Assembly: GCA_965221575.1 (NCBI GenBank)
Contig: CBDCSM010000012.1
Span: 372,001-436,000 of the forward strand
DNA from: JAPPHA01 sp965221575
GTDB taxonomy: Bacteria; Pseudomonadota; Alphaproteobacteria; Rhodobacterales; Rhodobacteraceae
Reading direction: 5' to 3'
DNA length: 64,000 nucleotides
The position numbers and the translations under genes were made by a program. The notes beneath the pieces are model-generated. The model searched no databases. It saw only the letters and a list, made by a program, of their open reading frames with translations, and had not been told where the DNA came from. Of this stretch, positions 56,146 through 64,000 are shown piece by piece. Each line of letters opens with the position of its first letter. Position 1 is the first letter of the stretch.

Positions 56146-57420
56146 ATGATTCAACCGGGCAAGACATCGTTACGGAAGATCGCGGTTGTCGGGCGGGGAA
56201 CGGCGGGGTCATTGGCCGCCGCCAGCGTATCGCGGCTCAATCCCGACGGTGACGTCGAACTTCACCATATCTACGACTCGCGAATTCCGAACATCGGGGT
56301 CGGTGAAGGCAGCTGGCCAAGTCTGGTGCAGGAATTGCGTCGCCTGACGGGCTTGCCCGACGAAACTGTCCAGGAACGCCTGAAAGGGACTCGCAAGTAC
56401 GGTGTCGCTTTCGAGGGATGGGGACAACAAAATCTTGACTTCACGCACTATTTCACGCCGCAACAGGTGTCTTACGCGTACCATCTGTCCGCCGACTTCC
56501 TGACGGATCTGCTGCACGACAGCACACGCGCCCGCCACATCGACGCTAACGTGCTCGACATCACCAGGGTGGACGGCGGCGCGCAGGTCGATTTCGAGGG
56601 CCTCCTTCCGGAACGTTACGACCTGGTATTTGACGCCCGCGGTTTTCCCGGAAAGCTCAATCTGGACCGGCACGTCGACATTTCGTTTATCCCTACCAAT
56701 ACCGCCGTTATCCGTCGTTGCCCGGCGATCTTCACGGAAGAACGGGATGGAGCGGTTTTGCAGCACACCTATACCCGCGCTGTCGCGCGGCCGCATGGTT
56801 GGGTATTCGTCATTCCACTTACGGTTCACACATCCTACGGATATGTCTTCAATCGCGACGTATCCGATCTCGCCGAGGTCGAATCGGACTTCGATGCATT
56901 CCTTGAAGCCGATGGCGTATCGGAATTCGAGCAACGCTCCGTCATACGATTTCCAAATTTTGTCCATCGTCAGATTTACGACGGTGCGGTGGCCCGTATC
57001 GGCAACGCGGCAGCTTTCATGGAGCCCCTTGAGGCGACGGCGATCGTATCCGCCCAGCTGCAGATTGGCATGGTTCTCCACATTCGCCTGAACCGTTCAG
57101 TGGAAAACCGTGATCGCGATGCGCCCGTTGTCAATCGATTCCTCGTCAGGAACATGCTTTGCTACGGATTGTTCGTCGGTTGGCACTATTGCCGTGGCTC
57201 AAGGTACGAAACCGCATTCTGGCGTTACGCACGTGATGACGCCTGGCCAAAACACCGGATGGCAACGGATCCCGAGGTGGTCGGGTGCGACGCACTTCAG
57301 AGATTTGACGAAATGATCGAACTGTTGAACCAGCCGGTCATTGACAAGGCGGACTGGAACCGGATGTGCGCGGTTCCGCTCACCAGTTATGCCCAGATGT
57401 CTCAGGGCCTTGGCTGCTAG
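56146..57420 (+). CDS. Tryptophan-halogenase-like flavoprotein
   Basis: The protein of about 424 residues has the flavin-binding start KIAVVGRGTAGSLAAASVS and GVGEGSWPSLVQELRR, both typical of the flavin-dependent tryptophan halogenase family. Later RIGNAAAFMEPLEATAIVSA is the usual second FAD region. Two family hallmarks are altered: the catalytic lysine expected in a K-F-(V/I)-N-W-like phrase is Ala88 in GVAFEGW, and the GWxWxIP motif reads GWVFVIPL. It may therefore act as a flavin oxidase/monooxygenase rather than a halogenase. ATG 56146 is chosen over TTG 56128. It lies ahead of the NHLM transporter operon on the same strand. Confidence 0.82.
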   Translation: MIQPGKTSLRKIAVVGRGTAGSLAAASVSRLNPDGDVELHHIYDSRIPNIGVGEGSWPSLVQELRRLTGLPDETVQERLKGTRKYGVAFEGWGQQNLDFTHYFTPQQVSYAYHLSADFLTDLLHDSTRARHIDANVLDITRVDGGAQVDFEGLLPERYDLVFDARGFPGKLNLDRHVDISFIPTNTAVIRRCPAIFTEERDGAVLQHTYTRAVARPHGWVFVIPLTVHTSYGYVFNRDVSDLAEVESDFDAFLEADGVSEFEQRSVIRFPNFVHRQIYDGAVARIGNAAAFMEPLEATAIVSAQLQIGMVLHIRLNRSVENRDRDAPVVNRFLVRNMLCYGLFVGWHYCRGSRYETAFWRYARDDAWPKHRMATDPEVVGCDALQRFDEMIELLNQPVIDKADWNRMCAVPLTSYAQMSQGLGC

Positions 57421-57753
57421 CCACGGTTTCGGACCGATTCAACGGGGCCGATTCACGGTCGCATCGACGCCAGGTCACTGTCGTCCTGAATCGTATATCG
57501 CTCCGTCAAGGTGCGACGGCTTGACGCCAGTACGGGGCGGGATAGGCTGAACTGGGCCGGATGCCCTGGATTGGGCACGTCCGGATTTGAGGGGAGAGAG
57601 GCTCGGCAGCGATCCTTCCCACCCGGCCACCGGGAAAGGCCGATGACTTGACCTTTCCAGACCACACTGCATACAGTCCCACGGAAAAATGCGAGCCGCA
57701 TGAGGGGCTTAACTTGACCTGGTCTGATTTCCGAGAGGAGGCTTCGCACGGGC
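57421..57753. other. Gap upstream of the NHLM transport operon
   Basis: About 330 bases with no recognised gene. GAGAGGAGG at 57732-57740 provides a ribosome site for the following GTG start, slightly distant. A small leader-bearing peptide gene was looked for and not found. Confidence 0.45.
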
Positions 57754-58305
57754 GTGTTCAACAATCCATTTGACTCTTTTCACGATACGGTAGCCGAAGC
57801 CAAGGAAGAACGAGAACAACTCAACCGACTGCTGATGATTTCCACACCGAGGGAGCGTTTGCTGGTCGCCGTCATTGCCTTGCTGATAATCGTCCTCGCG
57901 GCATGGCTGGTCTTTGGCAACATTTCCCGTAACCTCGTGGTCGATGGCGTATTGGTCGATCCCGCTGATGCCGTGATCACGGACGACCGGTCGGTGCAAG
58001 TACTCGTCTGGGTCGAAAGTGGAAGCGCGCCGACTATCGGGACCGGGATGACTGCCGTGGTTGAGCTTGTTTCGGCAGATGGAGAACCCGATGAGTTTGG
58101 CGGGGAGATCGCGGCGGTTTCCGCGGTTCTTTTGTCCGATGAACTGACGGACCTTGAGATCACGGCGCCCGTGTCCGTGCGCCGCGTCGACATCGTTCTC
58201 GATGAATCCCTTGATTTGCCTTCCCTGACGAGTCGGGGATGCCGGGTCGTCGTCAATCTTGGCAAGCAGTCTCCCTTGGATCTTCTGCGAATGAGGCGAC
58301 CATAG
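57754..58305 (+). CDS. Short HlyD-like NHLM secretion protein
   Basis: The 183-residue protein has a cytoplasmic N terminus (FDSFHDTVAEAKEEREQLNR), one membrane helix at about 36-55 (LLVAVIALLIIVLAAWLVFG) and a beta-rich periplasmic part beginning GNISRNLVVDGVLVDPADAV, the barrel-sandwich style of HlyD/NHLM adaptors. The coiled-coil hairpin and second half of typical 250-400 residue adaptors are missing, so it cannot span the periplasm in the usual way. The start is GTG 57754. It is followed after one base by the C39 peptidase transporter, so it belongs to the same operon. Confidence 0.78.
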   Translation: MFNNPFDSFHDTVAEAKEEREQLNRLLMISTPRERLLVAVIALLIIVLAAWLVFGNISRNLVVDGVLVDPADAVITDDRSVQVLVWVESGSAPTIGTGMTAVVELVSADGEPDEFGGEIAAVSAVLLSDELTDLEITAPVSVRRVDIVLDESLDLPSLTSRGCRVVVNLGKQSPLDLLRMRRP

Positions 58306-58306
58306 G

Positions 58307-60517
58307 ATGTCACCAAGTGCCTCTATAGGGATTGGGCGGACGGCGGCATCTGACGTTTCGAAAAGAATGGTAACCACGCCGATCGTGTTGCAAATGCACG
58401 CGTCGGAATGTGGCGCCGCGTGCCTTGGCAGCGTACTGGCTTATTTCGGGCGCTGGGTGCCGCTGGGTGAACTGCGCGAAAAATGCGAGGTGAGCCGCGA
58501 CGGAAGCAGTGCCGCAAGCATCGTGCGGGCCGCGAGGCACTTTGGTGTCGAGTGCAGCGGACTCAGCCTCCGCGCCGAGCAATTAAAGAAGCTCGAGTTG
58601 CCGGTGATCATATTCTGGCAATACAGCCATTTCGTTGTTCTTGAGGGATACGACAGCGGCAATTTCTATCTCAACGATCCGTCGACGGGGCGGCGCCGGA
58701 TTTCCGTTGAAGAGTTCAACAAGGGTTACAGCGGGATCGCATTGCGATTCGAGCGCGGTGTCGACTTCCGGCCCGGTGGTGAACGGCCAGGACTGTTCCG
58801 GCAATTGGGTACTTTGCTCGCTGGATCATGGACCGTGCTTGCGGGTGTGATGGCCAGCGGACTCCTGTTGACGATTTTGATGCTCGTCATACCCGCCGCC
58901 CTTGGAATATTCGTGGACGACGTTCTGGCAAATCACGGGCCGTGGGGTGGCGTTGTGGCAGCCCTGCTCGGAGGCGGCGTGCTGGTTTACATCCTGACGT
59001 TGCTCAAGCATCGATTCCTGAAACGTCTTGCGGTCCGGATTTCCGTGATCGGGTACAGTCGGGGTGTTTCGCGGCTGCTACGTTTGCCGGTCGAGTTTTT
59101 TGTACACAGGCTTGCGGGCGATTTGACGGATCGCGTCTCGTCAATTGATAGAATCTCGAAGACTCTGGCCGAGAAGTTCCTTGTACTCGTTGTCGACATG
59201 GCGATGAGTGTCGTGCTGCTGGCGGCGATGTTGGCTTACGATGTCCGTCTCACGCTGATTGTGCTGTTGCTGGCCGTTCTGCACGGTTTGGCGGCCCGCG
59301 GCCTCGATTCGGTTCGGGCCGTCAGAAGCCAGGCCATGCGAAGGGAGCAGGGGTTGCTGATCGGTTTCGGTATGCAGATGTTGAAACATGCGAACAGCCT
59401 GCGCATGACGGGATCGGATGACCGTTTTTTTTCCCGCTGGAGTGGTCAGCAGGCGCGCGAACTGCATGCACGGCAGTCCTATTCCGAGCTGGTTTCCTTC
59501 AACGCGGCGCTGCCAGGTCTGATCTCCGCCTTTCGGAGCGCAGCGATCCTGGGCTTTGGGGGTGGTCTGGTCATGACCGGAGACCTGACTCTCGGGGCTC
59601 TGGTCGGATTTTACATACTGGCAGAGATGTTTTTGGCTCCTGTCGGACGCTTCCTGGAATTCGCCGATCAACGCCAGATGCTCGAAACCGATTTGCAGAG
59701 AGTCGAGGACATTTCACGGGCCGCGGAAGATCCGGTCTTCAGACGCCGGAGCGCGGAAGTGGAGTCGACGCCAACTTTCAATGGCCGTCTCCAGCTTGCT
59801 GGGCACCTCGAATTGCGAGATGTCACGTTCGGTTTCAACAAAAGCCGCCCCCCGTTGATCAAGGACTTCAACCTTATGGTCAAGCCCGGGCAACGCGTAG
59901 CTGTCGTCGGTCCCAGTGGTTCCGGGAAGTCGACCCTGGCCCGCCTGGTTTCGGGTGTTTATCGACCCTGGTCGGGCGAAATCCTGTTTGATGGTCATTT
60001 GCGAGAAGAGATTCCGGAAGATGTGCTGCGGCAGTCCATTTCCATGGTTGATCAGGAGGTCGTGCTCTTTTCCGCGTCTCTGCGGGACAACATCACACTG
60101 TGGAACCCGGCTGTTCCGGATGAGGTCATCTTTGCCGCGACACGTGATGCAGGGATCCACGACGAAATCCTCCTGAGACCGGGCGGATACGCGACCTCCG
60201 TCGAAGAAGGCGGGGTGAATTTCAGCGGCGGACAGCGGCAACGGCTGGAAATCGCCCGGGCGCTGGTGGGCAATCCGACGATGCTCATTCTGGACGAGGC
60301 GACCAGCGCCCTGGATGCCGAGACAGAAGAATACGTCGATGAAGCCTTGCGGCGTCGCGGCATCACCTGCCTGATCGTGGCGCACAGGTTGAGCACCGTT
60401 AGGGATTGTGACGAAATAATCGTGCTGGAAAAGGGCGTCGAAGTACAGCGTGGCACGCACGACGAATTGATCGCCGACAGGGGTGGCACGTATTTCAAGC
60501 TGGTCAAGTCTGGCTGA
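58307..60517 (+). CDS. NHLM ABC transporter with C39 peptidase domain
   Basis: The 736-residue protein has an N-terminal C39 peptidase domain with Gln29 and nucleophile Cys35 in QMHASECGAACLGSVLAYFG, the histidine in YSHFVVLEGYD and the aspartate in YLNDPSTG, so the protease looks active. Six membrane helices follow (about 155-445). The ABC domain has Walker A GPSGSGKSTLARL near 535, signature FSGGQRQRLEIARAL near 639 and LILDEATSALD. Such transporters cut leader peptides at double-glycine-type sites while exporting the core. It overlaps the next transporter gene by one base. Confidence 0.93.
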   Translation: MSPSASIGIGRTAASDVSKRMVTTPIVLQMHASECGAACLGSVLAYFGRWVPLGELREKCEVSRDGSSAASIVRAARHFGVECSGLSLRAEQLKKLELPVIIFWQYSHFVVLEGYDSGNFYLNDPSTGRRRISVEEFNKGYSGIALRFERGVDFRPGGERPGLFRQLGTLLAGSWTVLAGVMASGLLLTILMLVIPAALGIFVDDVLANHGPWGGVVAALLGGGVLVYILTLLKHRFLKRLAVRISVIGYSRGVSRLLRLPVEFFVHRLAGDLTDRVSSIDRISKTLAEKFLVLVVDMAMSVVLLAAMLAYDVRLTLIVLLLAVLHGLAARGLDSVRAVRSQAMRREQGLLIGFGMQMLKHANSLRMTGSDDRFFSRWSGQQARELHARQSYSELVSFNAALPGLISAFRSAAILGFGGGLVMTGDLTLGALVGFYILAEMFLAPVGRFLEFADQRQMLETDLQRVEDISRAAEDPVFRRRSAEVESTPTFNGRLQLAGHLELRDVTFGFNKSRPPLIKDFNLMVKPGQRVAVVGPSGSGKSTLARLVSGVYRPWSGEILFDGHLREEIPEDVLRQSISMVDQEVVLFSASLRDNITLWNPAVPDEVIFAATRDAGIHDEILLRPGGYATSVEEGGVNFSGGQRQRLEIARALVGNPTMLILDEATSALDAETEEYVDEALRRRGITCLIVAHRLSTVRDCDEIIVLEKGVEVQRGTHDELIADRGGTYFKLVKSG

Positions 60518-63459
60518 TGCAAAACGGCAAGCCGACATACACGTCCATGGCAGAACTCGCCGCGCGCTCCGGCATATCCGTGCCCTGCACCGGGAACCAG
60601 CCGGTCATGCTCGACGATCCGGATTGTGTCTGGTTCATCGGTCAGGGCGCCGTCAATCTTTTCCTGGTTGAATCCAGGGGCGAGGTCCAGCTGGCTGCAC
60701 CGCAGCATCTCATGCGCCGCGAAGCCGGCTGGTTGCTGCCCGGTGTCGCGCCGGACACACAGCACAGCGTCGATGGCACGACGCTTGGCCTGATCGCCAA
60801 AGGAAAGCCGGGGACCCTTCTGAAACGGCTGCCTGCAACTTCGCTGCCGGAGATTCATCCGTCGGAACTGGCCGAACAGATCGACACATGGCTGACTGCC
60901 ATTACCGGCACGCTTTCCCGATTTGCAAGCCGTCTTCCGCGTCCGACCGCGTTGGCCGAACCCGGCATGACACAGACCCTGGGTCCTTCAACGCTATCAG
61001 TGCGGCGGGGTGTGGTTTGGATATCCGAACCGCCCCGAGGTGAAAGCCTTTACATGGACATTGTCGACCGGGCGGACGTTGCCGAGGTCAGCGGATCGCA
61101 AGAAGTCATGATCCCGTTGACGCCAACGAGTTGGCTCACCGTGCTCGGCGAGGCGACTGTCACCGGCCAATCCACGGAAGAACTGGCAAGAAACGGTATG
61201 CTGCTGCCGGCGCTCGCTACATTTCACGCGGTCGCCCTGGCCATGGAGCGCCTGAACCGTCAACTGGCGGTCGTAGATGATGCGAATCTTGAACGCGTGC
61301 AGACGACAAGCCGCCGAACGGCCGAAAATGCGGCCCGGCAGCGGCTATTCAATATCTATGATCGCCCGATTGACCGCGATTCAAGGATCGAGGACACGAC
61401 CCTGCCCGACTGTCTTCGAATTGTCGGCCAACGTGAAGGAATCGATTTCAAGTTTCCGGCGCGGTCGGGACCGTCCGAGTCACCTCTCAGACTCGTTGAC
61501 GTTCTTGATGCGTCAGGGGTCCGCGCCCGGCGCGTTCGATTGAGAAGCGAGGACGGCTGGTGGCGTGGAGACAGCACCGCGCTTCTGGCATTCCGGGCAG
61601 GCGATGGCCAACCCGTCGCGCTGCTGCCGGGAATGTTCGGGCGTTACAGGGAAATCGATCCGGTCAGCAAGCGCAGTGTCCTGATGACAGAGGATCGCGC
61701 CCGCACGTTGGCAAAGGATGCGTGGATGTTCTACCGGCCTCTGCCGCCGGGGAATGTGAGGCCAAGGGAGTTGCTGGCAATCGCCTTGCATGGATCGGTC
61801 GCGGATCTCGTGCGCTTGGTGATTGCCGGACTTCCGGGCGGCCTGATCAAACTGCTTCCGGCACTCGCACTCGGACTTGTCGCGAATGAAGTCACGGCGG
61901 GTGCAAGCACCGGGGCGCTCTACGCCATTGCCGTGACCGTGGCGGGGTTTGGCCTGCTCGGTGCGCTGCTGCATCTGCTGCAGGGCAAAACGATGATGCG
62001 GCTCGAAGGACGTGCGGCGTCGCGGGTCGAGGCTGCCGTCTGGGATCGCCTCATGCGATTGCCACCGAGCATTCTGCGTCGCCATCCGGCCGGCGACCTG
62101 GCCATGTCGGGAATGACATTCCAGAGTCTTCGCGACGACGTGCAGGGCGTCGTCGCCGATAGCATGTTGTCGGTCATTTTCCTGCTTCCTGTCTTTGGCG
62201 TCATCGCGTTCTACGACGCCACCCTCGGGGTCGTCGCCCTCGCCGTCAGCCTGGTATCGCTGCTGATCACTGTCTGCCTCGGCCTGCGTCAAATTTCGCC
62301 TTACAGGCGGATGATCACGGCAGCCCGCCGCGTAACCGGCCGACTGTTCCAGATCGTGGGCGGAATCGCGAAGCTGCGAATGGCGAACGCGGAAGGGTCG
62401 GCTTATGCCGTCTGGGCACAGGATTACCGGGAACAGAAACGCGCGGAAATCGAACTGGACGTGCTTGAAGGACATTCGCAGGCGTTTGGTGCCGCGCTTC
62501 CCTTTCTTGCCGGCGGGATCATGCTCTTCGCAGTGGTAACGATGAGCGACCGCCCCGTCCCGGTCGGCGACTTTCTCGTCGTCTACACCGTCTTCATCGC
62601 TTTCCAGTCCGCTATCGTCCGGCTTGGCGAGTCCATCGGAGCCATCGCAGCCATGGTGCCCGGGTTCGATCAGATGCGCCCGTTTCTCGCCGCCGAGGTC
62701 GAATCCGAAGTCATGGGAGAACCGGTTGAACACCTGGGAGGCGACATTCTGTTCGACCGCGTTTCCTTTCGCTACGATCCCGACGGCCCGTTGATTCTCG
62801 ACGATGTCACGATTCGTGCCCGTCCAGGTGAATTTGTCGCGATTGCCGGGCAATCGGGCGCCGGCAAGAGCACCCTGTTCCGGCTCGCGCTTGGGATTGA
62901 TTGGCCGTCCACTGGTGCCGTTTACTACGACGGGCGGGACCTGAGGCATCTGAATCTGAAACAGGTGCGCCGAAAAATCGGCTCGGTCCCGCAATCCGTC
63001 GGACTCCATCCTAACGACCTTTGGGATAATTTGGTCAGTCATCATGAAGATGTGGCGAATGCGGATGTCTGGAATGCTGTCCGGGTCGCCGAAGTCACGA
63101 ACGAGATCAAGGACATGCCCATGGGCATGATGACCATGGTCGGCACGAGCGGGGCCGTTCTGTCGGGTGGCGAAAGTCAAAGGGTCTCGATCGCCCGTTC
63201 GGTGATCGGCAGCCCGCGAATCCTGCTGCTAGACGAGGCGACCAACTGGTTGGACAACGACAGTCAGGCCAAGGTCATGCGGAACCTGACCGCCCAGACA
63301 TCCACCCGGATGGTGATCGCCCACCGGCTCTCCACGTTGGAACAGGCTGACCGCATCTACGTGTTGCAGGCCGGAAAAGTTGTGCAATGCGGGTCATTCG
63401 ATGAACTCATGGAGGTCGACGGGGTCTTCAGGGAACTGGTCAAGAGGCAGATCGCTTGA
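60517..63459 (+). CDS. NHLM ABC transporter, second ATP-binding protein
   Basis: The 980-residue protein has a long N-terminal region (about 1-400) with no peptidase motif, partly cyclic-nucleotide-domain-like in sequence flavour, as in NHLM partner transporters. A transmembrane domain spans about 420-720, and the ABC domain carries Walker A GQSGAGKSTLFRLALG near 778, signature LSGGESQRVSIARS near 882 and LLLDEATNWLD. The length matches the NHLM ATP-binding protein family. It overlaps the C39 transporter by one base; the two probably form a heterodimer. Confidence 0.92.
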   Translation: MQNGKPTYTSMAELAARSGISVPCTGNQPVMLDDPDCVWFIGQGAVNLFLVESRGEVQLAAPQHLMRREAGWLLPGVAPDTQHSVDGTTLGLIAKGKPGTLLKRLPATSLPEIHPSELAEQIDTWLTAITGTLSRFASRLPRPTALAEPGMTQTLGPSTLSVRRGVVWISEPPRGESLYMDIVDRADVAEVSGSQEVMIPLTPTSWLTVLGEATVTGQSTEELARNGMLLPALATFHAVALAMERLNRQLAVVDDANLERVQTTSRRTAENAARQRLFNIYDRPIDRDSRIEDTTLPDCLRIVGQREGIDFKFPARSGPSESPLRLVDVLDASGVRARRVRLRSEDGWWRGDSTALLAFRAGDGQPVALLPGMFGRYREIDPVSKRSVLMTEDRARTLAKDAWMFYRPLPPGNVRPRELLAIALHGSVADLVRLVIAGLPGGLIKLLPALALGLVANEVTAGASTGALYAIAVTVAGFGLLGALLHLLQGKTMMRLEGRAASRVEAAVWDRLMRLPPSILRRHPAGDLAMSGMTFQSLRDDVQGVVADSMLSVIFLLPVFGVIAFYDATLGVVALAVSLVSLLITVCLGLRQISPYRRMITAARRVTGRLFQIVGGIAKLRMANAEGSAYAVWAQDYREQKRAEIELDVLEGHSQAFGAALPFLAGGIMLFAVVTMSDRPVPVGDFLVVYTVFIAFQSAIVRLGESIGAIAAMVPGFDQMRPFLAAEVESEVMGEPVEHLGGDILFDRVSFRYDPDGPLILDDVTIRARPGEFVAIAGQSGAGKSTLFRLALGIDWPSTGAVYYDGRDLRHLNLKQVRRKIGSVPQSVGLHPNDLWDNLVSHHEDVANADVWNAVRVAEVTNEIKDMPMGMMTMVGTSGAVLSGGESQRVSIARSVIGSPRILLLDEATNWLDNDSQAKVMRNLTAQTSTRMVIAHRLSTLEQADRIYVLQAGKVVQCGSFDELMEVDGVFRELVKRQIA

Positions 63460-63867
63460 TCCACGTGTTCAGACCTGGTTGAAAGTTCCGGTTTCGCAGT
63501 CTCGAACTTTCCATAGCACGATCCATCGACCTTTCGTCGACGCATTGGCATGGAATCGACCTTTGAAGACTCCTTGCTGACAAAAGGATAGTCCTCCGCT
63601 TTCCCCGAGCCGGATTTGTTGCCAGAACGTTACAAGACTCCCTGGCGCAAGTTCCTTGACAGTAAATTCAAGCGTGCCGTAACGTGCCCTGAATTGACCT
63701 CCCGATCGTGTTGTGGCGCATGGCGAATGCCTTGATCAATCTTGGTTTGAATACAGTTGGTTCGGAACTCGGGGTCTAAGTGGAAGGACCCCTGTGTATT
63801 CGGACTACGGGCCAGACGCCGTCGTTTTTGACAGCCTGCGCGTCACTGGGCGCCGGGTTCGTTCGCA
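63460..63867. other. Gap between the NHLM operon and the MMPL gene
   Basis: About 408 bases with no recognised gene. An inverted repeat GAAAGTTC/GAACTTTC at 63481-63511 lies 20 bases past the operon's stop and could end transcription, although no T run follows. Confidence 0.4.
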
Positions 63868-64000
63868 ATGAGCGGAGGCAGTCCCGTGCACGACCGTGGC
63901 CCTGAAGGCGAACCCTTCGCAAAACGATTTGCCGAACGGATACTCTCGGCCCGCTGGCTTGTCGTCCTGATCACCCTGGTCTCGGTTGGACTCGCATCGA
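63868..64000 (+). CDS. MMPL/RND-type exporter, 3' part outside window
   Basis: Only the first 44 residues are visible: a hydrophilic start, then FAKRFAERILSARWLVVLIT and a following membrane helix, the usual opening of MMPL/RND-family exporters. The frame runs off the window end. ATG 63868 is the first good start. It would be the membrane partner of the LolA-like protein encoded at 54797. The family call rests on a short segment and context. Confidence 0.65.
   Translation, partial: MSGGSPVHDRGPEGEPFAKRFAERILSARWLVVLITLVSVGLAS

Noticed and set aside
61513..63180. Minus-strand open frame of 555 codons opposite the second NHLM transporter
   Set aside because: Antisense to a protein with clear ABC motifs; composition rich in His, Arg and Asp without recognisable domains.

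Overview
This window looks like a chromosomal segment of an alphaproteobacterium. The housekeeping gene orders resemble those of Rhodobacterales and relatives: rplU-rpmA-obgE-proB-proA, xerD/small membrane protein/aroK-aroB, rpsF-rpsR-rplI facing fabD-fabG-acpP, ftsB-pdhA-pdhB-pdhC, tkt-pgk-fba, and bolA-grxD. This is an inference from gene order and protein flavour; no rRNA is present to confirm it. I see one tRNA gene (tRNA-Gly, anticodon CCC), two insertion sequences and no CRISPR array.

Layout. Positions 1-2.7 kb hold a tightly overlapping trio: SnoaL-like protein, LacI-type regulator, SnoaL-like protein. Positions 2.9-5.0 kb hold a TPR-sulfotransferase. Positions 5.4-9.7 kb hold ribosomal proteins L21 and L27, the GTPase Obg, and the proline genes proB and proA; proA carries a one-base insertion near its 3' end. 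Positions 9.9-12.5 kb hold lpxD with a dedicated acyl carrier protein and ketosynthase. Positions 12.6-17.6 kb hold a CorC/HlyC-type membrane protein, XerD-type recombinase, a small membrane protein, shikimate kinase and 3-dehydroquinate synthase. Positions 17.6-25.8 kb hold a radical SAM protein, zwf, tRNA-Gly, an ISKra4-type element with clear terminal repeats and target duplication, a RACo-type corrinoid activator and a taurine-pyruvate-type aminotransferase. Positions 26-34.9 kb hold a DUF2237 protein, L9/S18/S6, the fatty-acid genes fabD, fabG, acpP and fabF with an unusual HisA-like paralogue among them, mltG and cysE. An IS1634-type transposase follows at 35.2-37.0 kb. Positions 37.2-48.4 kb hold the pyruvate dehydrogenase genes, ftsB, fba, pgk, tkt, a coiled-coil protein with zapA, grxD and bolA.

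Positions 49.3-64 kb are different: sparse, with gaps of 330-960 bases. They appear to hold one biosynthesis/export locus built around an NHLM (nitrile hydratase leader microcin) export system: a short HlyD-like adaptor, a C39-peptidase ABC transporter and a second ABC transporter. No small precursor peptide was found. Instead an NHLP-type leader sits at the N terminus of a squalene-cyclase/prenyltransferase-like toroid protein of about 434 residues. The same locus holds an AlkB-type membrane di-iron monooxygenase fused to a GlnE-like adenylyltransferase region that seems to have lost catalytic carboxylates, a flavin halogenase-like protein without the usual catalytic lysine, a LolA-like periplasmic protein, and the start of an MMPL/RND exporter cut by the window end. 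This combination is my best candidate for an undescribed system. A working idea, inference only, is that a hydrophobic (isoprenoid- or lipid-like) product or a modified protein is tailored at the inner membrane and exported by NHLM and LolA/MMPL components.
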